Below are positions 35,916 through 45,300 of a DNA stretch of 64,000 bases, one piece after another. The position numbers and the translations under genes were made by a program. The notes under the pieces are model-generated. The model made no database searches. It had not been told where the DNA came from and saw only the letters and a list, made by a program, of their open reading frames with translations. The stretch lies in the NCBI GenBank assembly GCA_046482825.1, contig JAWOEI010000028.1, forward strand, positions 1-64,000, given 5' to 3'. This stretch comes from M55B167 sp046482825 (lineage in GTDB: Bacteria; Verrucomicrobiota; Kiritimatiellia; RFP12; UBA1067). How positions within the stretch are numbered: position 1 is the stretch's first letter; every line of letters starts with the position of its first letter.

Positions 35916-36998
35916 TTACCTCTGGTTAAGCTGCTGCTTAAGTTTCTGCACCACGGTATCAGGGTCCTGTGATTTAGTAATCAGATCCTCATAGGATATC
36001 TTGCCATCCAGATAAAGACCCATAAGATGGGAATCCAGTGTGACCATACCGAACTTAGCTCCGGTCTGGATATCAGAGGATATCTGGAAGGTTTTATTAT
36101 CACGTATGCGGGAACGGATAGAAGGAGTTGAAATCATTATCTCGAAAGACGCGACCCGTCCCGGCTTATCAATACGCTTGAGCAGCAGCTGTGAAATAAC
36201 CGCTACCAGTCCTACGGCGAGCTGGGTGCGCACCTGCCCCTGCTGATCTGTCGGGAAAGCATCAACAATACGGTCAACAGTGGCGGCGGCTCCCGTTGTA
36301 TGGAGAGTCGCAAAAACCAGATGACCGGTTTCAGCAGCAGTAATAGCGGCCTGCATGGTTTCGAGGTCGCGCATTTCGCCGACGAGAATAACGTCGGGGT
36401 CCTGACGCAGAGCGCGGCGTATGGCCTCCGCAAAACTAGGCACATCATGTCCGACTTCGCGCTGTGTCACAATACAGTTTTTGTGCGGATGGTAATATTC
36501 TATAGGATCTTCCACCGTTACAATGTGAACATCACGCTGTTTGTTAATGATATCAATCATACTTGCGAGAGTGGTTGATTTACCTGATCCTGTAGGCCCG
36601 GTAACCAGAATCAGACCACGCGGTTTAAACAGCAGTTCCTTAACCTCTTCGGGGAGTCCTATCTGTTCAAGTGAAAGAAGATCCGCAGGAATCTGACGGA
36701 GCACGATACCGTATTTACCACGCTCCTTAAACACAGACACACGAAAGCGGGCCAGATCATGAAAAGGCAGAGCAAAGTCCGTTCCTCCATGCGCATGAAT
36801 TTCCTCAAGAGCATCTTCCTGAGAGATTGATCTGGCAAGTTGCTCCGTATCTTCTTCTGTCAGAGCAGGGATATCAAGAGGTGTCAATGCCCCGTGAATA
36901 CGCAACATAGGCGGAACACCTACACGGATATGCAAATCAGATGCATTTTCATTCACTGTTGCCTGCAGCAACGCTTCCATAGTAAGATTTTCATCCAT
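35916..36998 (-). CDS. pilT: PilT-family pilus retraction ATPase
   Basis: The 360-residue ATPase has ASDLHIRVGVPPMLRIHG, Walker A GPTGSGKSTTLAS, RQDPDVILVGEMRDLETMQAAITAAETGHLVFATLHT and the PilT-specific AFPTDQQGQVRTQLA. It lacks the zinc clasp of the extension ATPases. PilT hexamers disassemble type IV pili, giving retraction and twitching. The ATG overlaps the stop of the upstream GspE/PilB gene by one base (TAATG), and the downstream paralogue starts five bases after its stop, so the three are tightly coupled. Confidence 0.94.
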   Translation of the reverse strand: MDENLTMEALLQATVNENASDLHIRVGVPPMLRIHGALTPLDIPALTEEDTEQLARSISQEDALEEIHAHGGTDFALPFHDLARFRVSVFKERGKYGIVLRQIPADLLSLEQIGLPEEVKELLFKPRGLILVTGPTGSGKSTTLASMIDIINKQRDVHIVTVEDPIEYYHPHKNCIVTQREVGHDVPSFAEAIRRALRQDPDVILVGEMRDLETMQAAITAAETGHLVFATLHTTGAAATVDRIVDAFPTDQQGQVRTQLAVGLVAVISQLLLKRIDKPGRVASFEIMISTPSIRSRIRDNKTFQISSDIQTGAKFGMVTLDSHLMGLYLDGKISYEDLITKSQDPDTVVQKLKQQLNQR

Positions 36999-38695
36999 TA
37001 ATCAGCATCTCCCATCGTAGCCCTCAAAACTTCCTGAAGAGACGTCATGCCTGAGGATACTTTTAACATGCCGTCTTCGCGCAGTGTCCGCATTCCCATC
37101 TCACGGGCACGTTCACGCAGCACTGTTGCAGGCGCACGATCAAAGATCAGACGCTGGATCGTATCGTCCACCTCAAAAATTTCAAAAATACCTTTCCGGC
37201 CTTTGTAACCGGATTGCCCGCAATTCTGGCAACCTTTGCCTTTGTACATTTTACCGGCGGTGACATTTTTAGCAACGGGGCCGAGAATTTTCAATTCGCG
37301 TTCAGTCGGAATATATTCCTCGCGGCAGTTGTCGCAGATAGCGCGCACCAGCCGCTGGGCCATGGCCGCACGCAGAGCGGAAGCCACGAGAAAGGGTTTA
37401 ACCCCTATATCCAGCAGACGCGTCACGGCACTCGGAGCATCGTTTGTATGCAACGTACTGAACACAAGATGTCCTGTCAGAGCCGCTTCCATAGCGATAT
37501 CCGCGGTCTCATGGTCTCGAATCTCGCCTATCATAACAATATTCGGTGCCTGACGCAGGATAGACCGGAGAGCGGCGGTAAAATCCAGGCCTACATCTCT
37601 GTTGACCTGAACCTGATTGATCCCGGACATCTGATATTCAACAGGATCTTCCACTGTGATGATTTTTCTATCGGGAAGGTTGATCTGCCCCAGACAGGCA
37701 TAAAGCGTAGTGGTTTTACCGGAACCGGTAGGGCCAGTCACAAGCACCACTCCATCCGGCAGGCTGATCAGCTTTTCAAACTTGTTCTGGTCATCAGAAA
37801 GGAAACCCAGCTGAGGCAGCCCCAGGCTGAGGTTGCTCTTGTCAAGAATACGCATAACAATACTCTCACCATGATTGGTGGGAACAGAAGAAACACGCAG
37901 ATCAAGTTCGCGCCCGGACACCTTGACCTGAATACGTCCATCCTGCGGAGTGCGTTTCTCGGATATCTTCATATCGGACATAATTTTAACACGACTCAGA
38001 ATGGCGGCCTGAAGCCTCTTGGGCGGACTATCCATTTCGCGCAGAACACCATCGACCCGGTAGCGCACTCTGAACGAACGCTCCAGCGGTTCAAGGTGAA
38101 TATCGGAAGCCCGCATCTTACAGGCCTCCATGATTATCATACTCACCAGACGGATAACCGGGGCATCGGAATCTGAAGCGTCGCTTTCAGCATCCGCATC
38201 CAGCACATTCTTTTCTTCAAGATCTATCTCCTGGCCTTCTATGCCGAACTTGGTTTCGAAATCCTCGGGATAGAGTTTCTCGACAGCGGCCTTGACTTCG
38301 CTGAAAGGGGCAACCACAGCCTCGACTTTCCTGCTCAGCAGATACTGAAGAGAATCGACAGTGTCATATCCCATCGGATCACTAAGGGCAACCGTAACGG
38401 TTTCATCCGTGCTGTACACCGGCACAACCCCGTGCTTACGGGCCATATCCGCCGGAACCACGTCCTTTACTGCTGGATCGATAGCATCGATATCAACATG
38501 CACATATTCCATGCCGAACTGCTGGGCAATAGTGGAGAGCACGTCATCGTCGGAAACAACTCCGCTCTGCACCAGAATATCCAGAGAAGTTTCACCCTGC
38601 TCCTTTAGCGATTCCTTGGCCGCATCTACCTGCTCGGCGGATACATGACCGGATTCCTGAAGTAATTCTAAAACAAAATCATCATTTGATGTCAC
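36998..38695 (-). CDS. GspE/PilB-family secretion or pilus extension ATPase (copy 1)
   Basis: A 565-residue paralogue of the ATPase at 34192. It has the N-terminal domain (SGVVSDDDVLSTIAQQFGMEYVHVD), ASDIHLEPLERSFRVRYRVDG, Walker A GPTGSGKTTTLYA, RQAPNIVMIGEIRDHETADIA, the zinc clasp (CDNCREEY, CQNCGQSGYKGRKG) and RTLREDGMLKV. In the Asp box it reads RQAPN where the paralogue has RQDPD, a visible difference in a normally conserved region. GTG start with a good CAGGAG site. It is the first gene of the trio; no pilin, PilC or PilQ gene adjoins. Confidence 0.93.
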   Translation of the reverse strand: MTSNDDFVLELLQESGHVSAEQVDAAKESLKEQGETSLDILVQSGVVSDDDVLSTIAQQFGMEYVHVDIDAIDPAVKDVVPADMARKHGVVPVYSTDETVTVALSDPMGYDTVDSLQYLLSRKVEAVVAPFSEVKAAVEKLYPEDFETKFGIEGQEIDLEEKNVLDADAESDASDSDAPVIRLVSMIIMEACKMRASDIHLEPLERSFRVRYRVDGVLREMDSPPKRLQAAILSRVKIMSDMKISEKRTPQDGRIQVKVSGRELDLRVSSVPTNHGESIVMRILDKSNLSLGLPQLGFLSDDQNKFEKLISLPDGVVLVTGPTGSGKTTTLYACLGQINLPDRKIITVEDPVEYQMSGINQVQVNRDVGLDFTAALRSILRQAPNIVMIGEIRDHETADIAMEAALTGHLVFSTLHTNDAPSAVTRLLDIGVKPFLVASALRAAMAQRLVRAICDNCREEYIPTERELKILGPVAKNVTAGKMYKGKGCQNCGQSGYKGRKGIFEIFEVDDTIQRLIFDRAPATVLRERAREMGMRTLREDGMLKVSSGMTSLQEVLRATMGDAD

Positions 38696-38730
38696 AACAT
38701 GTCTCCTGAATTAGAGTACGCCCTGAAGCG

Positions 38731-40164
38731 TTAACTCATATTCGCAAGTTTTTCGGCAATCATCCGGTTGACCAGCTTCGGATCGGCTTTTCCCCGGCTG
38801 AGCTTCATAACCTGCCCTGTCAAATAACCAGCTGCCGCTTTTTTGCCGGCAAGGTAATCGTTAACCGATTTTTCATTGGCTGCAAAAACTTCCTTGATAA
38901 AATCTTCAAGTGCAGAAGTGTCTTTTACCTGAGCGAGGCCCCGTTCTTCAACTACAGGCTTCGGCATACCGCCCTTTTCAAAGAGTTCAGGCAGTATTTC
39001 CTTGGCTGTGGAACCATTGATGACACCGTCATTAACAAGCATTATAAGTTCCGCCAGCGCTTCGGGTGTCAGTTGACTCTCTTCTATCGTTTTCCCGGTT
39101 TCGTTGATGAGAGCCATCACATCTGTCATAAACCAGTTTGAAACGGTTTTCCCCTGCCCGCAGCTTTCTGCCGCGGCTTCAAAAAAATCGGCATTGGGTT
39201 TTTCATCGGCCAGCACACCGGCGTCATATTCAGGAATACCGTATTCCTTCATCATTCTGATCCGCCGGTCTGAAGGAAGTTCCGGCAGGACGGCCCTCCA
39301 CTCCTCGATAAGCTCATCGCTTAAGGTAACAGGCACCAGATCCGGCTCGGGAAAGTAACGGTAATCATGGGCATTCTCTTTGGTTCTCATGGTATGGGTT
39401 TCACCCGATTCGGCATCCCAGCGCCGGGTTTCCTGGATGATAGTTCCCCCGCTTTTCACCACAGCAAGCTGTCTTTCAATTTCATACTCCAGTGCCGCAT
39501 AAATACCTTTGAAGGTATTCATGTTTTTTATTTCCGTACGGGTGCCGAGCTCTTCCTGGCCTTCAGGCCGCACACTGACATTCACATCAGAGCGCATGTT
39601 GCCCTCTTCCAGATTGCAATCGCTTACACCGGCATACACCAGAATCTGCTTCAGATTCTGCAGATAGGCCATGGCTTCGTCCGGCGAGGACATATCCGGT
39701 TCGGATACAATTTCCATCAGCGGCGTTCCGCAACGGTTGAAATCAACCCCGCTGTAACGCGCGTAATGGATTATCTTTCCGGCATCCTCTTCCTGATGAA
39801 TATGGTTTATACGGATAAACTTCTGTCCGTCCGGAGTATCTATGCTGACCCCCCCTCCAATGCACAGAGGCTGTTCCTGCTGTGAGATCTGATAGTCTTT
39901 GGACATATCGGGATAGAAGTAATTCTTGCGATCAAATGTGCTGTATTTGCTGATACGGCAACCCAGCATCAGACCAGAGGTTACAGTCAGGCGTATGGCT
40001 TCACCGTTCATCACAGGCAGGGCACCCGGATATCCCAGACACACGGGACAGACCTTTGTGTTGGGCTCAGCTCCGAATTCAAGTTCACATCCACAGAACA
40101 TTTTTGTCTGTGTTTTCAGGTGAACATGTGTCTCAAGACCGATAGTGACTAAATAATTGTTCAT
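38731..40164 (-). CDS. gatB: Asp-tRNA(Asn)/Glu-tRNA(Gln) amidotransferase subunit B
   Basis: The 477-residue subunit has VTIGLETHVHLKTQTKMFCGC, PNTKVCPVCLGYPGALPVMN (zinc Cys set), KNYFYPDMSKDYQISQ, GKIIHYARYSGVDFNRCGTPLMEIVSEPD, SDCNLEEGNMRSDVNVSVRP and a C-terminal YqeY-like tail ending SRGKADPKLVNRMIAEKL. It binds misacylated tRNA and phosphorylates its side chain before amidation. It follows gatA by 167 bases, longer than usual for this operon. Part of that gap resembles the dispersed CAGAG-type repeat. Confidence 0.97.
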   Translation of the reverse strand: MNNYLVTIGLETHVHLKTQTKMFCGCELEFGAEPNTKVCPVCLGYPGALPVMNGEAIRLTVTSGLMLGCRISKYSTFDRKNYFYPDMSKDYQISQQEQPLCIGGGVSIDTPDGQKFIRINHIHQEEDAGKIIHYARYSGVDFNRCGTPLMEIVSEPDMSSPDEAMAYLQNLKQILVYAGVSDCNLEEGNMRSDVNVSVRPEGQEELGTRTEIKNMNTFKGIYAALEYEIERQLAVVKSGGTIIQETRRWDAESGETHTMRTKENAHDYRYFPEPDLVPVTLSDELIEEWRAVLPELPSDRRIRMMKEYGIPEYDAGVLADEKPNADFFEAAAESCGQGKTVSNWFMTDVMALINETGKTIEESQLTPEALAELIMLVNDGVINGSTAKEILPELFEKGGMPKPVVEERGLAQVKDTSALEDFIKEVFAANEKSVNDYLAGKKAAAGYLTGQVMKLSRGKADPKLVNRMIAEKLANMS

Positions 40165-40255
40165 TCAAAAATCCATTTTTCACCCCTTATCACAGGGAGA
40201 ATCATCATCGTCAACTCTTACAATCAAAGTATAGCAGAATTACAGCCAAATCCGT

Positions 40256-40302
40256 TCGTTTTCGCATAGGGCAGAGGGCACAGAGAAGAAAGTTTTATAC
40301 AA
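40256..40302. repeat. Degenerate dispersed-repeat remnant between gatA and gatB
   Basis: CGCATAGGGCAGAGGGCACAG followed by AGAAGAAAG resembles the CGCAGAGGCGCAGAGAA-type repeat found elsewhere in the window. It lies in the unusually long gap between gatA and gatB. The match is loose. Confidence 0.35.
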
Positions 40303-40331
40303 CTTTACCTCTTTCTCATGCTCCATGCCGT

Positions 40332-41777
40332 TCATACGGAGCACGCTAACAGCTTCTCACAGGCATAGGCGGCGCTCAGGATATGTTCTTCGCCGAAGGC
40401 GGGTCCCAGAATCTGCAGGCCCACCGGAAGACCCTCCGCTGTCCTGCCGCACGGCAGAGAAATTCCGCATATTCCGGCAAGATTGGCCGGCACTGTAAAA
40501 ACATCACCAAGATACATTTTCAGAGGATCCCGGGAAGCTTCGCCTATCCTGTATGCCGCAGTAGGCGCTACGGGAGTCATTATAACATCACACTGATCAA
40601 AAGCCTTTGTAAAATCCTCGCGAATCAGGGTTCGGGCCTTGAGGGCGCGTCCGTAGTAGGCATCGTAATATCCGCTGCTCAGGACATAGGTCCCGAGAAT
40701 AATACGCCGTTTTACTTCAGTGCCAAAGCCTTCTGCCCTGCTGCGTGCGTAGAGGTCGAAAACGGATTCCGGTTTCTCCGTACGGTGACCGTAACGCACA
40801 CCGTCGAAACGGGCAAGATTGGCAGAAGCCTCGGCTGTGGCGAGAATATAGTAAACCGCAATAGCATACTCGGTATGCGGGAGGGATATATCAATAATTT
40901 CAGCACCGGACGCAGCACAGCGTTTTACCGTATTCCGCACCAGGGTCATGACCTCCGGATCACTTCCCTCAACGTAATACTCCCGGGGAAGACCTATTTT
41001 AAGCCCCTTCATATCAGCATTCAGCATAGAAGGATAATCAGGCACCTCGACATTCAGAGTTGTGCCGTCACGGGGATCCGCCCCGGCCAGTTCTTTCAGC
41101 AAAACAGCGGCATCCTCAACACTCTTAGTCATAGGCCCCACCTGATCCAGAGAAGATGCATACGCGGTAACACCATAGCGGGAAACACGTCCGTAGGAAG
41201 GCTTCACACCGACGCAGCCGCAGAACGCGGCGGGCTGACGAATAGACCCTCCTGTATCGGTGCCCAGAGCCGCAATGGCTTCGCCACCTGCGACAGCAGC
41301 CGCCGATCCGCCGCTGGAGCCTCCCGGAACACATTCAGGATTATGCGGATTAACGGTTGTTTTGAAAGCCGAGTTTTCGGTTGAAGACCCCATGGCGAAC
41401 TCATCCATATTGGTCCGTCCAGCAAAAACAGCTCCGGCCGACCGCAATTTAGCAGTGACCGTGGCATCATAAAGCGACATATAGCCTTCAAGCTGTTTCG
41501 AGGCACAGCCGCAGGTTTCACCCTTGACGTTGATGATATCCTTCACCGCCAAAGGCACCCCCAGCAGAGGGGAATCATCCCCGGAAGCGCGTTTCCGGTC
41601 AGCATCCTCCGCCTGTTCTAAAACAGTTTCGGAATTCACTGTCAGATAAGCATTGAGTGCATTATCTTTTATTCTGATGGAATCCAGAACAGCCTTTGAA
41701 AGTTCAACTGATGAGAAATCCCTGTTTCTCAGACCATTCAAAGCGTCCCTCAACGTCAGGGTTGCAATATCTTCCAT
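40332..41777 (-). CDS. gatA: Asp-tRNA(Asn)/Glu-tRNA(Gln) amidotransferase subunit A
   Basis: The amidase-signature protein keeps the catalytic Lys in AVKDIINVKG and the Ser pair in GGSSGGSAAAVAGG, with GTDTGGSIRQPAAFCG and LDQVGPMTKSVEDAA. It releases ammonia from glutamine for the amidation carried out with GatB. The ATG at 41777 gives 481 residues; a TTG four codons upstream is less likely. It sits between gatC (97 bases upstream) and gatB on the same strand. Confidence 0.97.
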   Translation of the reverse strand: MEDIATLTLRDALNGLRNRDFSSVELSKAVLDSIRIKDNALNAYLTVNSETVLEQAEDADRKRASGDDSPLLGVPLAVKDIINVKGETCGCASKQLEGYMSLYDATVTAKLRSAGAVFAGRTNMDEFAMGSSTENSAFKTTVNPHNPECVPGGSSGGSAAAVAGGEAIAALGTDTGGSIRQPAAFCGCVGVKPSYGRVSRYGVTAYASSLDQVGPMTKSVEDAAVLLKELAGADPRDGTTLNVEVPDYPSMLNADMKGLKIGLPREYYVEGSDPEVMTLVRNTVKRCAASGAEIIDISLPHTEYAIAVYYILATAEASANLARFDGVRYGHRTEKPESVFDLYARSRAEGFGTEVKRRIILGTYVLSSGYYDAYYGRALKARTLIREDFTKAFDQCDVIMTPVAPTAAYRIGEASRDPLKMYLGDVFTVPANLAGICGISLPCGRTAEGLPVGLQILGPAFGEEHILSAAYACEKLLACSV

Positions 41778-41874
41778 AAAAAATCTCAAAAATATTTAAT
41801 CCATATCTGGACGGCAGTACTGTAACAGAGCATGATACCGACTGACTGCAAATCGGTGACAGAACACAGCGAAC

Positions 41875-42165
41875 TCAGGCATCCTCAACTATCCGGGGAA
41901 GTCTGAATTCGAATTCAGTGCGTTCCGGAGCATTGCACAAAACATCCTCACGGTCCAGCGAGGGCTGCACTGCATCCTCACGGAAAACGTTTGCTGAAAT
42001 CTGTCCGTGCATTGTCGGTTTAATATCGACAAGGTCCAGTTCATTAATTTTTTCAACGTAATTGACAATAGTCTCAAGCTGATTCTGAAAAGTTATACAC
42101 TCTTCATCGCTGAGAGCTATGCGTGCCAATTCCGCCACATAAGCCACATCAATTGTCTGACTCAC
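41875..42165 (-). CDS. gatC: Asp-tRNA(Asn)/Glu-tRNA(Gln) amidotransferase subunit C
   Basis: The 96-residue protein has the GatC pattern: VAYVAELARIALSDEE, LETIVNYVEKINELDLVDIKPTMH and the closing FREDAVQPSLDREDVLCNAPE. It wraps around GatA and GatB to stabilise the complex. The start is GTG with CAGGAG eight bases before it. It is the first gene of gatCAB, with a strong promoter upstream. Confidence 0.95.
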   Translation of the reverse strand: MSQTIDVAYVAELARIALSDEECITFQNQLETIVNYVEKINELDLVDIKPTMHGQISANVFREDAVQPSLDREDVLCNAPERTEFEFRLPRIVEDA

Positions 42166-42225
42166 CTGAATATCTCCTGAAAATCAACTTATTTAAAAAC
42201 TGCTGTTTTCAAATGTAATGTGCCG

Positions 42226-42253
42226 ATTATATCATTATTACAGAAGCAGACAA
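42226..42253 (-). promoter_or_regulatory. Promoter of gatCAB
   Basis: On the minus strand TTGTCT (42248-42253), a 16-base spacer and TGA-TATAAT (-10 at 42226-42231) form a near-consensus sigma70 promoter. It lies about 60 bases before the gatC GTG. Confidence 0.65.
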
Positions 42254-42289
42254 TTACAAAACCGCACAAATGCCGGATTAATTCGTTTA

Positions 42290-42319
42290 TTGTTCTTTCG
42301 TATGATAGTGGTTTATAAT
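42290..42319 (+). promoter_or_regulatory. Promoter abutting the C25 protease start codon
   Basis: TTGTTC (42290-42295), an 18-base spacer and TATAAT (42314-42319) form a good sigma70-like promoter. The ATG begins at 42327, where transcription itself would be expected to start, and no Shine-Dalgarno is present. This predicts a leaderless or nearly leaderless mRNA. Confidence 0.6.
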
Positions 42320-42326
42320 TCAGACC

Positions 42327-45300
42327 ATGGATTCGGTAAAACTTTTATATCTTAATGCTGTATGTTGCGTTATGAGTGTATGCGCAGCTCAGCAGAACAC
42401 TGTTAAACGCGTTTTTAATTTTGAACCTCCCCTGATTATCGAACAGCCTGACAACACATGCCGTATCGAAATGGACAACTGCCGTCCGGATGACATCCCC
42501 TCAAAACCATCGCTTCCTGTTTACAGCGTGTCTGTTGATATTCCAGCCGGATTCAGAGTGGATAAAGTGGCACTGACCCTGTCTGAAGAGGAAACCATAC
42601 AGCTTTCGTATCCTGTCGTTCACGCCCAGCCGTTTTTCAAACCGGGTCAGAAACACATTCCTGTGGAGCCTGATCCCCTGATATACCAGGCGGATACCAT
42701 CTATCCGCAGGATAACCGTCTCAGCTGGCGGACAGATCCCACGGGCGGTAAAAACCTGCTGTCGGGAATTTTTTCGCCCGTGCAGTATAATCCGAAGGAG
42801 AATCTTCTCTTTTATTATTCCAAAGCAGCTCTCGTCATTTATCTTGCCGAAAAACAGACCGAGTCTGTGACGGCCTTGCGTATGCTCAACACCGTCACAT
42901 CACCGCTGAACCCGGAAGACCGCTTTGACTATCTGATCATATCAACATCCAATCTGATAGAAACCGCCGCGCCTCCATGGGATTTTAATGCTCTGCTTGA
43001 CAGGCGGGATGATAGCGGGTTCATCACAGAAATTATACCTGTCGAATGGATTTACGAAAATTACGACGGTGTTGACCGACCTGAAAAAATCCGTCACTTT
43101 CTGCAGGATGCCCATAAAACCTGGAATCTGAGATATCTGCTTATTGCGGGAACACACAGCATGATACCTACACGACTCCTACACATCGAAATCGACGGCA
43201 TATTCACTGATTATATTGATGATATACCTGCAGATCATGTTTACTACGGCTGCATGGAAGGAAGTTATGACGGCAACGGCAATGGACTGTACGGGGAATA
43301 CAACGATGGTGACGGGGGCGGCGACGTGGATCTCACGGCTGAAATTCTGGTCGGACGTTTTCCGGTGGAAAACGCAACCGAGCTGTCGCACATGGTACGG
43401 AAAACTCTGGAATACGACCTGGCATCCGAAGATGAATTTTACAACAACGGGTTTATGTCTGAAAAAATTGATATAGGCAACAATATTTATGCAAAACCGT
43501 TCATGGAGGAAATCCGCAAAGGAAGCACAGCCTACGGCAGAGACACGTTAGGCTATACAACATCTCCCTATACTCAGGAATTTATCACCACAAACAACCT
43601 GCATGACGGCAGCAACTATAATTTCACCGCCGCGGAGGCACTCAACTATTTCACGAACAAACTTCATTCGATCAATCATTTCGGACACGGATCATACCAT
43701 CAGTGTTTCAAACTCAACAGTCTGCAGGAGACGGGCAAAACTGCAATTGCGTCTCTGGACAATCCTTTTCCGTGGTTTGTCTATTCACAGGCATGTCTTT
43801 GCGGCGCTTTTGATAAAGAAGACTGCTTTGCTGAACATTTTGTCACAGTCAGTAATGCCGCATCTGTCGTTATTATGAATTCACGCAACGGCTGGGCCAA
43901 CAGCACTGGTGTTTACGGACATTCCCACTATTTTCACCGTCACTTCTGGAACAGTCTTTTCCGCAGCCAGGCTTCAACTTTCGGTGAGATGAACGAAGCT
44001 TCGCGCCGTGCCAATCTCGGCAATGTCCCCTCTTTCGGAGCCTCATTATGGCGCTGGGTTTATTATGAACTCAACCTTTTCGGAGACCCGGCTCTGCCAG
44101 TGATGCCATCACTTTTAAAAACCCGTCCTGTATTCAGCCATACCCCCCTGCAAAACACATACAACATCACATCCAATCACACAGCCACCTGCTCTTTAGG
44201 TCCAACAGGAATTTACGACAGTGAATCACCTTTCGCAGTGTGGTCATCCAGCGCTCATGCCGGAAGTTTCACTCAGAAAATGACAAGGCTGACTGGTAGC
44301 AGCTACCGTTTGGAAATACCCGCACAACCGCTCTACTCCCGGATAGATTACTTTATCAGCGCATCCAACCGTGCCGGTTACGCGGCAGCGGAACCGGAAT
44401 CGGACACCCACACCTTTTATATAACAGATAAACTTGATCTCCTGATAGCAGGCTCGCCATACGATATAGGCACCGTCAACCCCGCGTATGGAAACTGTTC
44501 CAGCGCATCCGGCCTGGTCATAAATGCATCGGCAGTGACCCCTGCGTATGACTCGGAAGACATCCGCTATGTAAACAACGGTTTTATCGGTACAGGTAGC
44601 ATACCGCCGGAATCAACAAATCAGTTTATAAGTTTTCAGATTGACGTAAACTCCATCCTCATCTGGCGCTGGCAAAAAGAATACCGCACTCTGATAAACA
44701 GCAGCCTTGCAATACCGCCGGAAAAAACATACTGGCTTAAGGAAAACAGTGCTTTCAGACCGCCTCCCGCTGAGCTCTATGTTACAGACACAATGACAAA
44801 TCTTTTCGCTTTTGCCGGCTGGCAGATGGATGGAACACGTTCGCCAGCTCCCCCGGAAAAAAGTGTACTCCAGCATCCGGACATCATATCAGATGCTCCC
44901 CATGAGCTTCAGGCTGTCTATATACCAGCGGCACAGGATTCCGATGGAAACGGGATTGAAGACTGGTGGGAACATCAATACTTCGGAGAGACAGGTCAGG
45001 ACATATTTGCCGATCACGATGACGACGGCTATGATCTTTATGAAGAGTTCGAAGACCATTCAGATCCGCTGGACCCGGCAGTGATTCCCGCAGCACCGTA
45101 TATTGAGCACGAGCCCCTCGACTCCACCGCAGACCACCCCGGGCCTTTTTCCATCAATGCGACTATAACCGACACCCATGCAGTTACTAATGCATGTGTG
45201 AAATGGCGTATCAACAGTAGCCTGCAGAGATCGACACCTATGACGCTGATATCCAACAGTTTATATAGTGCTGATATAGCACACGAAACATCTCCGGGAG

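Noticed and set aside
37214..38176. 320-codon plus-strand frame opposite the GspE/PilB gene
   Set aside because: The minus-strand frame is an unmistakable ATPase with all motifs; the plus frame is its shadow.
40383..41384. 333-codon plus-strand frame opposite gatA
   Set aside because: Antisense to a fully conserved amidase; no recognisable domain or ribosome site.
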